Part shown: piece after piece, positions 23,451 through 31,114 of the stretch
Numbering within the stretch: the first letter of the stretch is position 1
Layout: the number at the start of each line of letters is the position of its first letter
Assembly (NCBI GenBank): GCA_964500775.1
Contig: CAZCQG010000013.1
Span: 1 to 56,665, forward strand
Reading direction: 5' to 3'
Source of the DNA: CAZCQG01 sp964500775
GTDB lineage: Bacteria > Campylobacterota > Campylobacteria > Campylobacterales > CAZCQG01
Length of the DNA: 56,665 bases
The notes under the pieces: generated by a model
The model's database searches: none
What the model saw: only the letters and a program-made list of their open reading frames with translations
What the model was told of the DNA's origin: nothing
Made by a program: the position numbers and the translations under genes

Positions 23451-24611
23451 ATGAAAAACATCGAAATATATAATCTTGCGCAAATAGAAGAGGCAAAAAT
23501 TGAGATTACTGATTTAACGATTTTTACCGGTCCGCAGGCTACCGGTAAAAGTATAATTTTACAATTATTGAAATTGATTTCTGATGGTGATGATATAGCT
23601 AAAAGCATAAAAAAATACGGGTATGACTGGGAACACGACTGGAGAGGATTTTTAGAACTCTATTTTGGTGAAGGAATGCAGGGAATATGGAAAGATGATA
23701 ATACGCAAGTTAATGTAGATTCTCAAAATATAAACTTTGATGATGATATCTATAAAACCGGTTCTGCCAAAAAAGAGAAGATGTTCTTTATTCCGGCACA
23801 ACGTGTATTGACATTAAAAAATGGCTGGCCGAGAAATTTCGGTGATTTTGAGAGTGTTGATCCCTATGTGGTTAAAAGCTTTAGTGAAAATATTCGTTTA
23901 TTGATGGAAGCAGGTATCGGAAAGGGAGAGACACCCATCTTCCCACAAGATGGGCGAATGAGAAAAGTGTTTCGGGATAAGCTTGATGATTCTATATTTA
24001 ACGGCGCATCTGTAAAATTGGATAAAACAGGCTTTCGGAAACGGATTGTTCTTGATGTAGAAGATAATAAATTACCTTTTATGGTGTGGTCTGCCGGACA
24101 AAGAGAGTTTATGCCCCTTTTGCTTGGGCTTTATTGGCTTTTGCCATCCTCACGCACTACAAAAAAAGAGAATATCAATATTGTCGTGATTGAAGAAGCA
24201 GAAATGGGTCTGCATCCTAAAGCGATATCTTCATTGATATTGATATTTTTAGAGTTGATGCATCGAGGCTATAAAGTCATCTTGTCAACCCACTCTCCCG
24301 TGGTTTTAGATGTGGTTTGGGCAATACAAGAGATGCAAAAATACAATGGCGATCCCCAACTGCTACTTGAACTGTTTCAACTGGAAAATTCTTCAGGTAT
24401 AAAGGAGCTTTTTGAGGATATCGTGAAAAATAAAAAATTTAAATCCTATTTTTTTAATAAAAAGAGTAATGGAAAAGTCACCGTAGAAGATATTTCAACC
24501 TTGGATCCGGGAAGTGAAGAGAGTATTGTTTCAGGGTGGGGAGGGCTGACAGAGTTTAGTGCAAGAGCAGGTGATTTGGTAGCCCAAGCGGTGCAAGGAA
24601 ATTGCAAATGA
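23451..24611 (+). CDS. ABC-type AAA ATPase of a two-gene candidate defence module
   Basis: A 386-aa ATPase of the AAA_15/AAA_21 (OLD/RecF-like) group. Walker A is GPQATGKS at 27-34; a signature-like SAGQRE at 214-219; Walker B INIVVIEEAEMGLHP at about 243-255; and a switch His in STHSPVVLD at 279-287. There is no TOPRIM or nuclease domain on the same chain. It overlaps the 145-aa gene by 4 bases. The AT-rich composition differs from the flanking genes, suggesting acquisition. AGGAG precedes ATG 23451. Similar ATPases serve as sensors in PARIS, Septu and other phage-defence pairs, but the partner here is neither a TOPRIM nor an HNH protein. Confidence 0.85.
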   Translation: MKNIEIYNLAQIEEAKIEITDLTIFTGPQATGKSIILQLLKLISDGDDIAKSIKKYGYDWEHDWRGFLELYFGEGMQGIWKDDNTQVNVDSQNINFDDDIYKTGSAKKEKMFFIPAQRVLTLKNGWPRNFGDFESVDPYVVKSFSENIRLLMEAGIGKGETPIFPQDGRMRKVFRDKLDDSIFNGASVKLDKTGFRKRIVLDVEDNKLPFMVWSAGQREFMPLLLGLYWLLPSSRTTKKENINIVVIEEAEMGLHPKAISSLILIFLELMHRGYKVILSTHSPVVLDVVWAIQEMQKYNGDPQLLLELFQLENSSGIKELFEDIVKNKKFKSYFFNKKSNGKVTVEDISTLDPGSEESIVSGWGGLTEFSARAGDLVAQAVQGNCK

Positions 24612-25045
24612 GTTTTCAAAATGCCGTGATTAATACTTCCGACATTGCGCACTGTTATCAAAGCGGTCTTGGTGCAATTAAAAATAATGAACGAGATAAG
24701 TTTTCATTTCGCAATACTAGATTGATTGAAGGGAGTGTGGATATTGATAGTTGTACGATGTCAAAATATCCTCAAGATAGCCGTTGGGATTATGTTATAG
24801 GATATGGTAATAGCGCCCATTTTGTAGAAATACATCCGGCGCAAACGGGGAATGTCGAGGAGGTAAGGCAAAAAATCATTTGGCTAAAGGATTGGCTTAA
24901 AGCTCATGGAAGTCAACTTTTTGCACATAGTCCAAAATTTTATTGGATTGCAAGCGGTAAAGTAGCTATTAGGAAAGGCTCTCCCCAAGAGAAAAAGCTA
25001 AATGCTTTAGGTCTTTTTGGCCCAAAAGAGAGATTGTGTTTATGA
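24608..25045 (+). CDS. Uncharacterised 145-aa partner of the AAA ATPase
   Basis: Not recognised as a named family. The centre SRWDYVIGYGNSAHFVEIHP has D61, E74 and H76, spaced like the D...ExK core of PD-(D/E)XK nucleases but with His for Lys. A helix EEVRQKIIWLKDWLKAHG follows, as in that fold. Nuclease activity is a guess from this pattern. It starts at ATG 24608 in ATGA overlap with the ATPase, so the two are made together. The 145 bases after it (25046-25190) show no gene. Confidence 0.7.
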   Translation: MSFQNAVINTSDIAHCYQSGLGAIKNNERDKFSFRNTRLIEGSVDIDSCTMSKYPQDSRWDYVIGYGNSAHFVEIHPAQTGNVEEVRQKIIWLKDWLKAHGSQLFAHSPKFYWIASGKVAIRKGSPQEKKLNALGLFGPKERLCL

Positions 25046-25190
25046 ATGTTGGTGTCTATCCTAAATTATTTCACTCTTCTTGACTACTCTAAATGCGAAT
25101 TAATGTTTACTTGTTAGCGATTTTATATATTTCGATTCAAGATGAAACCAACACCTCTATTGTTATAACGACGCATGAGGAGGCGTATTA

Positions 25191-25778
25191 ATGTTAATCG
25201 ACAACAGTTTTTTACAACCCTCCGACATCATCGACTTCACCCACACAAGCGTCGCGGCAAAAGCGCGAGAGTTGGCGGCGGGTTTGGAGGGGGATGTCGC
25301 TATCGCAAAAGCGTGTTTTTTGTTTGTCAGGGACGGGATACGGCATAGCGGGGATTATAAGGATTCGCCTACTACATTCAAGGCTAGCGAAGTGCTGGAA
25401 AAGGGGTCGGGGTGGTGCTATGCCAAGAGCATACTTCTCGCCGCACTCCTGCGGGCAAACGGGATTCCAGCCGCGCTCTGTTATCAGCGGCTCAGCTGCT
25501 CCGAATACAAAAAGGATGTCTACTGCTTGCATGGGCTGAATGCCGTGTATCTCAAAGGGTACGGTTGGTATAGAATCGATGCGCGCGGGAATAAAGCGGG
25601 AGTGGATGCCGACTTTACGCCGCCCGTGGAGCGGCCGGCTTTTGCGTTGCAAGAGGGGGAATCCGACATCGAGGGATTCTTTGCGGAGCCTTTGCCCGAG
25701 GTCGCTATGGCGTTGCGGCAAAATGATACGTATGAGAAGATGATTAATAATTTTCCCGATATTGCGATGCCGCGGTGA
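25191..25778 (+). CDS. Transglutaminase-like cysteine protease-fold protein
   Basis: A 195-aa protein with the transglutaminase core triad: C76 in KGSGWCYAKS, H114 in YCLHGLNAVYL and D130 in YRIDARGN. Bacterial members are peptidases or amidases and some are secreted, but no signal peptide is seen here, so it is probably cytoplasmic. The substrate is unknown. GAGGAGG stands 8 bases before ATG 25191. It is a single gene, followed by the tetR promoter. Confidence 0.87.
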   Translation: MLIDNSFLQPSDIIDFTHTSVAAKARELAAGLEGDVAIAKACFLFVRDGIRHSGDYKDSPTTFKASEVLEKGSGWCYAKSILLAALLRANGIPAALCYQRLSCSEYKKDVYCLHGLNAVYLKGYGWYRIDARGNKAGVDADFTPPVERPAFALQEGESDIEGFFAEPLPEVAMALRQNDTYEKMINNFPDIAMPR

Positions 25779-25795
25779 AGTTTTTTTAGCCTCTC

Positions 25796-25845
25796 TTGAC
25801 AAAAGAGATTTTATCCCGTATGATTCCAACCAAACAACCGTTTGG
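25796..25845 (+). promoter_or_regulatory. tetR promoter with palindromic operator
   Basis: TTGACA 25796-25801, a 17-base spacer and TATGAT 25819-25824, then the palindrome CCAAAC-aacc-GTTTGG at 25830-25845 over the predicted transcription start. A 14-base version (CAAAC-aacc-GTTTG) recurs at 26435-26448 before the HPP gene, so the TetR protein most likely represses both. Confidence 0.85.
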
Positions 25846-25853
25846 GAGAATGG

Positions 25854-26411
25854 ATGGCGATCAAAAAGACTTCGAGGGAAGCGATACTCAAAGAGGCGAT
25901 AGGCCTTTTTAAGATTCGCGGCTATTACAATACTTCTATGGCAAATATCGCCGATGCTTGCGGTCTCATCAAAGGGAGCATTTACCACCACTTCAAGAGT
26001 AAAGAGGAGATAGGATTAGAATCGCTCAAATATATCCATGAATATTTTGCGGATCATATTTTTAGCATCGCCTATCGGGCGGATTTGAGTGCAAAAGAGC
26101 GGTTGGCGCTGTTTGTGGAGAAGACGGATGACTACTTTCTCCACAGCGAAGGGGGGTGTCTGCTAGGCAATCTCGCGCTAGAGGTCTCAAGCGAGAATCT
26201 TGAATTCAAAGAGGAGATAAAGCGCTATTTTAGCGCTTGGCGCGATGGGCTTGCGAGTATTTTGTCGAAGCGTTACGGTGAGGGCGAAGCGGTTTCGCTA
26301 GCCAAACACTACGTGGCTTTGACCCAAGGGGCGATAATGATGATGAATCTCTACGATTCTAAAGAGGAGTATTTGGAGGCGGGGAGAAAAATTGTTTCGC
26401 TGTTGGAGTGA
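25854..26411 (+). CDS. TetR-family transcriptional repressor
   Basis: A 185-aa protein with the N-terminal TetR HTH: REAILKEAIGLFKIRGYYNTSMANIADACGLIKGSIYHHFKSKEEIG, then a helical ligand-binding domain with GCLLGNLALEVSSENLEFK. Start ATG 25854 is favoured by GGGAG just upstream; TTG 25842 in the operator is unlikely. The operator copies flanking the gene show autoregulation and control of the HPP gene. The ligand is unknown. Confidence 0.92.
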   Translation: MAIKKTSREAILKEAIGLFKIRGYYNTSMANIADACGLIKGSIYHHFKSKEEIGLESLKYIHEYFADHIFSIAYRADLSAKERLALFVEKTDDYFLHSEGGCLLGNLALEVSSENLEFKEEIKRYFSAWRDGLASILSKRYGEGEAVSLAKHYVALTQGAIMMMNLYDSKEEYLEAGRKIVSLLE

Positions 26412-26434
26412 AATTTTTTTTGCCCTATTTTATC

Positions 26435-26448
26435 AAACAACCGTTTGG
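26435..26448 (+). promoter_or_regulatory. Second TetR operator, upstream of the HPP gene
   Basis: CAAAC-aacc-GTTTG, the same half-sites and centre as at 25830-25845 (15 identical bases from CAAAC to GTTTGG). A weak promoter, TTGGAG 26404-26409 and TATTTT 26427-26432, lies just before it, placing the operator at the start of transcription. Confidence 0.8.
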
Positions 26449-26472
26449 ATGTAAAAATAAAGGAGCGAGAAA

Positions 26473-26982
26473 GTGGAGTATTTCAAAAAATTCAAAGGGC
26501 AGGGGGCGGCGCTGCCGCAAAAGGTGGATGCTAAAGAGATAGCGTTTGCGTGGATAGGGGGCTTTTTGGCGATAGCACTTATCGGATATTTGACGCAAAG
26601 CTCCCATAGCTTGCTTATCATGGGTTCTTTCGGCGCCTCGTGCGTACTGCTCTTTGGCTATCCAAAAAGCCCCTTTTCGCAGCCCAGAAACGTCATTTTT
26701 GGACATCTATTTTCGACGTTTATCGGGCTGTTTTTCTTGCACGTTTTCGGCGGCGCATGGTGGAGTATGGCTTTGGCACTAGCGAGTGCAGTGGCGGTGA
26801 TGCTTGCTAGCCGCACCGTCCATCCTCCCGCAGGGTCAAACCCCCTCATCGTCTTTTTGCTCGGCGCGCATTGGGATTATCTCCTCTTTCCCAGTCTCAC
26901 GGGTTCGCTCATGCTCGTAAGCGTCGCCCTTTTTTACAATAATTTGCACAAGGGGAGAAGTTATCCCGAGTATTGGTTATAG
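26473..26982 (+). CDS. HPP-family integral membrane protein
   Basis: A 169-aa protein with four predicted membrane helices and the family motif HPPAGSNP (about residue 116, in RTVHPPAGSNPLIVFLLGAHW). HPP proteins have been linked to nitrite transport in chloroplasts and cyanobacteria; the bacterial substrate here is unknown. GTG 26473 has AAAGGAG upstream. The shared operator suggests it is induced by the ligand of the neighbouring TetR protein. Confidence 0.87.
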   Translation: MEYFKKFKGQGAALPQKVDAKEIAFAWIGGFLAIALIGYLTQSSHSLLIMGSFGASCVLLFGYPKSPFSQPRNVIFGHLFSTFIGLFFLHVFGGAWWSMALALASAVAVMLASRTVHPPAGSNPLIVFLLGAHWDYLLFPSLTGSLMLVSVALFYNNLHKGRSYPEYWL

Positions 26983-27047
26983 TTTTTAACACCATACGGA
27001 CTTCATCCTCTATTGGAGCGGCGAATTGCAAAAAGAATACTTAAGCG

Positions 27048-27998
27048 CTAGAGTGCCCGCTCTATCTGCAGCGTCACGTGTCCGATGCCGTAGTTATGCT
27101 CTAAAAATTCGGAGATTCCCCGTATCGTCGCATTATAGCTCTCTTCATCGAGCTTCTCTACCGCAATGTGCGCGGTGAAATAGTAATAATTTGCCGTGAT
27201 CTCCCAACAGTGGATGTCGTGTACGTCTTTGACGTTTTTAAAAGAAGAGAGTATCTCCTCTTTGAGCTTCGTCGTGTCCACGGGAGAGCCTTCGAGTAAA
27301 ATATGTACCGAATCTTTAATGAGTGAAAAAGACCATTTTGCGATGATACCCGCGACCATTAGTGCCAAAAGGGTGTCGATAATATAGAGCTGCGTATAAT
27401 ATATTGCGACCGCGCCGAGTATCACGGCAATAGAGGAGAATGCGTCGGCTAACATATGTAAAAAAGCGGAGCGGATGTTGAGATTTTCCATATCGGCTTT
27501 GTAGAGGATGTAGCCCGTCAATAGATTCGTAATAAGCCCCACAAGTGCCACCACAAAAGTCGCGGTACTCAAGATGGCTTCGGGGTGTATAAACCGAATC
27601 GCCGCTTCATACACTATCCAAAGCACCGAGAGGGCGATGGTGATTCCGTTCACAAACGCCGCTAATACTTCCGCTCTAAAATAACCGAAACTCTTTGCGT
27701 CATTGCGTGCTTTGTGGGCGATAAATATCGCAAACAAAGAGAGTGCAAGGGCGAATGCATGGGTAAACATATGGACGGCATCACTTATGAGTGCGAGAGA
27801 GTTGGCGTAAATCCCCCCTATGATCTCCAAAAACATCACCGCAAACGTGATGCAAAAAGCGACGGCCAGCAGTTTTTTATCACTAGTGTGTGCGTGGGTA
27901 TGGTCGTGCGTATGCGAATGTGTATCATGCGTATGGTGGTCGTGCTTGTGGAGCGGCGAATGGTGGAGGTGCGAGTAGGGGCAAGTATGTAGTTCCAT
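27048..27998 (-). CDS. Cation diffusion facilitator metal efflux protein
   Basis: A 316-aa CDF transporter. The N-terminal tail is a His-rich metal-binding segment (repeated HTHDHTH-type words before residue 42). Six membrane helices follow, with the metal site H/D-x3-D pattern in SLALISDAVHMF and SAFLHMLADAFSS, and a cytoplasmic ferredoxin-like C-terminal domain (VKDVHDIHCWEITANYYYFTAHI). It exports Zn, Co, Cd or Ni; the exact ion is not set by the sequence I can see. A Fur/Zur-like box lies upstream at 28050-28068. Confidence 0.92.
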   Translation of the reverse strand: MELHTCPYSHLHHSPLHKHDHHTHDTHSHTHDHTHAHTSDKKLLAVAFCITFAVMFLEIIGGIYANSLALISDAVHMFTHAFALALSLFAIFIAHKARNDAKSFGYFRAEVLAAFVNGITIALSVLWIVYEAAIRFIHPEAILSTATFVVALVGLITNLLTGYILYKADMENLNIRSAFLHMLADAFSSIAVILGAVAIYYTQLYIIDTLLALMVAGIIAKWSFSLIKDSVHILLEGSPVDTTKLKEEILSSFKNVKDVHDIHCWEITANYYYFTAHIAVEKLDEESYNATIRGISEFLEHNYGIGHVTLQIERAL

Positions 27999-28049
27999 GG
28001 TTTTCCTAGGATGATGGTTTCCGGTAAAGTAGCGAAAGAAAACTTATAT

Positions 28050-28068
28050 GATAATGAAAACGGTTATT
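28050..28068 (-). promoter_or_regulatory. Fur/Zur-like box upstream of the metal exporter
   Basis: The 19 bases match the GATAATGATAATCATTATC Fur consensus at about 14 positions (GATAATGA at the left, TTAT at the right). A minus-strand TATAAG (complement of 28043-28048) lies next to it. By-eye match only; a role in metal control is inferred. Confidence 0.4.
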
Positions 28069-28091
28069 GCTTAATTCGGGAAATTAATTAA

Positions 28092-28119
28092 GTTCCTTTA
28101 AAGGGAACATTAATATAAT
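28092..28119 (+). promoter_or_regulatory. higBA promoter and operator
   Basis: The palindrome GTT-CCTTTAAAGG-GAAC (28092-28108, one extra G in the right arm) precedes TATAAT at 28114-28119. Only 6 bases separate the -10 from ATG 28126, so the transcript likely begins at or next to the start codon. The palindrome between -35 and -10 is a natural HigA operator. Confidence 0.7.
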
Positions 28120-28125
28120 TTGACG

Positions 28126-28419
28126 ATGAATGTCATAAGTAAAAAAACTTTGGTAGAGTTTTACAACAAACATCCACAAGCCAAAAGTCCCTTGGAATCT
28201 TGGTATGCGGAAGCAAGAAAAGCACTTTGGGAAAACACGCAAGATATAAAAAGAGGGTATAAGAGTGCTTCATTTTTGAAGGATAACAGGGTGGTATTCA
28301 ACATAAAAGGGAATGACTACAGACTAGTGGTGCATTTAGATTATAAAAGACATATCGCGAGAATAAAATTCGTAGGTACTCACGAAGAATACGATAAGAT
28401 AGATGCCGAGGAGATATAA
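28126..28419 (+). CDS. higB: HigB-type mRNA interferase toxin
   Basis: A 97-aa protein of the HigB family: MNVISKKTLVEFYNKHPQAKSPLESWYAEARKALW, then DIKRGYKSASFLKDNRVVFNIKGNDYRLVVHLDYKRHIARIKFVGTHEEYDKID. It cleaves mRNA on ribosomes. I start it at ATG 28126, 6 bases after the -10 TATAAT and without a ribosome binding site; the TTG at 28120 is not needed. Toxin-first order is normal for higBA. The stop is 1 base before the higA start. Confidence 0.9.
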   Translation: MNVISKKTLVEFYNKHPQAKSPLESWYAEARKALWENTQDIKRGYKSASFLKDNRVVFNIKGNDYRLVVHLDYKRHIARIKFVGTHEEYDKIDAEEI

Positions 28420-28420
28420 A

Positions 28421-28801
28421 ATGGATATAAAACCGATAAAAACAGACCTAGATTATGAAAATGCTCTTGCGAGGATAGACGCTCTAATCGAGCTAGACCC
28501 CAAAGAGGGGAGTGTGGAAAATGATGAATTGGAGTTGTTGGTAATCCTTGTAGAAAAGTATGAAGAAAAGTACTGGAAAATTGATGAGCCCGATCCGATA
28601 GAGGCGATAAAATTCAGAATGGAGCAATTAGGGCTCAAACAAAAAGATCTCATCCCTTATATCGGCAATAAGAGTAAAGTATCTGAAGTATTAAACAAGA
28701 GAATCGATTTGTCGCTTACTATGATTAGGAATCTTTATGAAGGGTTACACCTTCCACTCGAAGTGCTTATAAAAGGTAGTGAACGCAAAGCGGCACATTG
28801 A
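28421..28801 (+). CDS. higA: HigA-type antitoxin
   Basis: A 126-aa protein with an N-terminal acidic region (DIKPIKTDLDYENALARIDALIELDPKEG) and a C-terminal HTH (RMEQLGLKQKDLIPYIGNKSKVSEVLNKRIDLSLTMIRNL), the HigA layout. It neutralises HigB and represses the operon. Start ATG 28421 with GAGGAG in the end of higB. Confidence 0.9.
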   Translation: MDIKPIKTDLDYENALARIDALIELDPKEGSVENDELELLVILVEKYEEKYWKIDEPDPIEAIKFRMEQLGLKQKDLIPYIGNKSKVSEVLNKRIDLSLTMIRNLYEGLHLPLEVLIKGSERKAAH

Positions 28802-28860
28802 TTATCGGAGTATGAGTCAAAGCTAGCTTAACAACTTGTAAAAATAAGAGGAATACAAAT

Positions 28861-29163
28861 ATGGAAATCGTGCATAACGTCGGAAATATCGGGACTATGA
28901 CCGTAAGAGGAAGAGTAAGCTCGATAGAAGAGACCACACAGCTAAAAGATACGCTCAATCAAATAATAGGGTTAAATCCCAACATAGCGTTTGATCTCAT
29001 TATTGAGGATTCACCGACAATGCCGAGCTTGATACTTGGGGTGTTGATGAAATGGGTCAAGATACATGAGGTCGATCTCACCCTAAGGATAAAAAACCAA
29101 GAGTTATTCGATACGCTAAATGATGCGGGGATAGAAGAGGTGCTAAAAATAATAAAAATCTAA
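28861..29163 (+). CDS. STAS-like domain protein
   Basis: A 100-aa protein resembling STAS/anti-sigma antagonist folds: GTMTVRGRVSSIEETTQLKDTLNQI, then FDLIIEDSPTMPSLILGVLMKWVKIHEVDLTLRIKNQELFDTLNDAGIEE. The Ser in DSPTMPS occupies the position of the regulatory Ser, though the DSSGxG motif is not intact. Its stop overlaps the stop of the convergent gene. Unrelated in sequence to the STAS protein at 12224. No kinase or phosphatase partner is nearby. Confidence 0.6.
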   Translation: MEIVHNVGNIGTMTVRGRVSSIEETTQLKDTLNQIIGLNPNIAFDLIIEDSPTMPSLILGVLMKWVKIHEVDLTLRIKNQELFDTLNDAGIEEVLKIIKI

Positions 29164-29915
29164 CCCCGTATATCGAGCATCTTGTCGCTAAACTCATAAA
29201 GAGGAGCGATCCGCTCCTTGATGCCGATAGTCACTTCGCTTATCCACTCAAGTGCGTCTATTTCATCCTGTAGATGTTTTTTCGTGTTTTCGAATAACAC
29301 GTAGATATTTGCGTTGATAGCCGTTTGTTGTTTATAGATAGTACCTTCTATCGTCCCCAAAGAAGGGAATACAGAGTAAAAATCAATAGTTGCCAACTCT
29401 TTTTTATCTCCGCTCCGTCTCTTTTTAAATTGTAAAAAAAACTCCCGATTCTCATAATTGAACGGAAGTGAAAAGACACCGTTTTGCAACGACAAGAACA
29501 TATTGGTGAGATTGAGGAACTCTTGTTTGTTTTGTGAGAGGGAGAGTTTTTCTAGGATTGCTTCTTTGAGCGCGTTTGCGGGATTTTCACTTTTGAAGAG
29601 CGATTCTATTTCGGAGAATTTAAACGGTGATTCTTTTTGGAGCGATTGGAGAAATTTGGGTTGCTCTTTGAGGTTGGAGATGAGGATTGTCCCTGTTGTG
29701 CTTTTTTGCATCATCGCCCAGTATTTTCCGCCCTCGTTGAGCTCGGTTTTGCTTTTTGTCGTGAGGGTGGTATTTCCTATTTTTAGGAGGTAGCGGAGAG
29801 GATCGAGTTTTTTGAGCACCTCCACTTTCATCGGGAGCGTTGCGTTGAACTCTTTATGCGCGTTGCTTGCCGCTTTTTTGTCGATCTTGGCTAACGAGGC
29901 GAGTTTTTCTAGCAT
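29160..29915 (-). CDS. Conserved hypothetical protein, last gene of the long operon
   Basis: A 251-aa soluble protein without signal peptide or membrane segment: a basic N-terminal part (KIDKKAASNAHKEFNATLPMK), a central SLQNGVFSLPFNYENREFFLQFKKRRSG and a C-terminal ANIYVLFENTKKHLQDEIDALEWISEV. The last part recalls the C-terminal domain of hook-length control proteins, but weakly, and I do not assign it. It overlaps coaBC by 7 bases, so it belongs to the operon. Confidence 0.65.
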   Translation of the reverse strand: MLEKLASLAKIDKKAASNAHKEFNATLPMKVEVLKKLDPLRYLLKIGNTTLTTKSKTELNEGGKYWAMMQKSTTGTILISNLKEQPKFLQSLQKESPFKFSEIESLFKSENPANALKEAILEKLSLSQNKQEFLNLTNMFLSLQNGVFSLPFNYENREFFLQFKKRRSGDKKELATIDFYSVFPSLGTIEGTIYKQQTAINANIYVLFENTKKHLQDEIDALEWISEVTIGIKERIAPLYEFSDKMLDIRG

Positions 29916-31114
29916 AGATTCTTAATGAGGGTATTGAGCTTGTCGGCAATCTTGTATTTAGATTCTTTTTTGAGTACTTCTTCGGAATCTTTGGTGATAA
30001 AACATATCTCGTTCTCGTCTCCGCCGAAGGTTTGCGGGGTGATGTAGTTGAGCGCGATAGCGTCTAGCCCTTTTTTGAGTAGCGCTTTTTTTGCGTAGTT
30101 TTTCCCCTCTTCTTGGTCGCTTTCGGCTTTAAACCCTATCTTTTTACACGGCATATTTTGGAGTGCGGCGAGGATGTCTTCATTCTGCACGAGAGAGAGT
30201 TGCAATGTTTCATTGGATTCTTTTTTTATTTTCTCTTCACTAGCTTCTTTTGGACGAAAATCGCCGATAGCCGCGCACATCACCAAAATATCACATTGCG
30301 GCGTGACTTCTTGGAGGGTTGTCAAAAAATCTTTTGCGCTTAGGGCTTCGCGCATCTCTATCTCTTTTGGGAGCACATAAGGGGTTTTTGAGGAGACAAA
30401 CGTCACCTCCGCCCCTCGGAAATAGAGATTGAGTGCGATACTGCTCGCCATTTTTCCGCTCGATCTATTCCCGATAAAGCGGACGCAATCTATCGCCTCC
30501 TCGCTTCCGCCGCCGCTCACTACGACTTTTTTACCGAGAAAATCGTCAGTATGGAGTGCTTTTATCGTGCGCAACACTATCTCATCTCCCTCTTCTAGCG
30601 CGCCGATACCTTTCGTGCCGCATGCGAGTTCTTTACGGATAGGGGCGATTATCTCATGACCGTAGGATGTGAGCTTTGCGAGGGATTCTTGGGTCTGGGG
30701 TTTTAGATACATTTTTTCGTTTGCGCTCGGAGCAATCAGGACTTTTTTATCAAATGCGAGATAGGTATCGGTGAGGAGATTTGTGCTGATGCCGTGGGCA
30801 AGGGAGTTTATCGTATTTGCACTAGCGGGCGCTATGAGGAGTATATCACCCCAAGCGGCGTAGTCGATGTGATTTACGCCGTTTGTCCACGATTCGCTCT
30901 CTTTATGAAGTGCGGGAAATTTACTAAGTGCTTCAAAACTAAGCGGAGCGATAAATTTCTTCGCTTCTTCGCTCATCACCACCTTGACGTTTGCGCCGAG
31001 TTTTTGGAGGGTGCGTAGTATCTCTAGGCTTTTATAAATAGCGATACTGCCGCTCACCCCTAGAAGGATATTTTTCCCTTTGAGAATCCCGCCTAGATTT
31101 TGTATCTCTATCAC
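29909..31114 (-). CDS. coaBC: CoaBC, bifunctional phosphopantothenoylcysteine synthetase/decarboxylase
   Basis: A 401-aa enzyme of coenzyme A synthesis. The N-terminal flavoprotein decarboxylase (about 12-190) begins ILLGVSGSIAIYKSLEI, with LIAPASANTINSLAHGISTNLL. The C-terminal CTP-dependent synthetase (about 195-400) has VVVSGGGSEEAIDCVRFIGNRSSGKMASSIA. It starts with GTG inside the pseB stop (GTGA overlap). Length is normal. Confidence 0.95.
   Translation of the reverse strand: MIEIQNLGGILKGKNILLGVSGSIAIYKSLEILRTLQKLGANVKVVMSEEAKKFIAPLSFEALSKFPALHKESESWTNGVNHIDYAAWGDILLIAPASANTINSLAHGISTNLLTDTYLAFDKKVLIAPSANEKMYLKPQTQESLAKLTSYGHEIIAPIRKELACGTKGIGALEEGDEIVLRTIKALHTDDFLGKKVVVSGGGSEEAIDCVRFIGNRSSGKMASSIALNLYFRGAEVTFVSSKTPYVLPKEIEMREALSAKDFLTTLQEVTPQCDILVMCAAIGDFRPKEASEEKIKKESNETLQLSLVQNEDILAALQNMPCKKIGFKAESDQEEGKNYAKKALLKKGLDAIALNYITPQTFGGDENEICFITKDSEEVLKKESKYKIADKLNTLIKNLC

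Noticed and set aside
25780..25812. Terminator after the transglutaminase gene
   Set aside because: The CTCTT/AAGAG hairpin is short and overlaps the tetR -35; no strong U-run after it.
25212..25991. 259-aa minus-strand open frame
   Set aside because: Antisense to the transglutaminase gene and runs through the tetR promoter.
27714..27992. 92-aa plus-strand open frame
   Set aside because: Mirror of the His-rich start of the CDF exporter.
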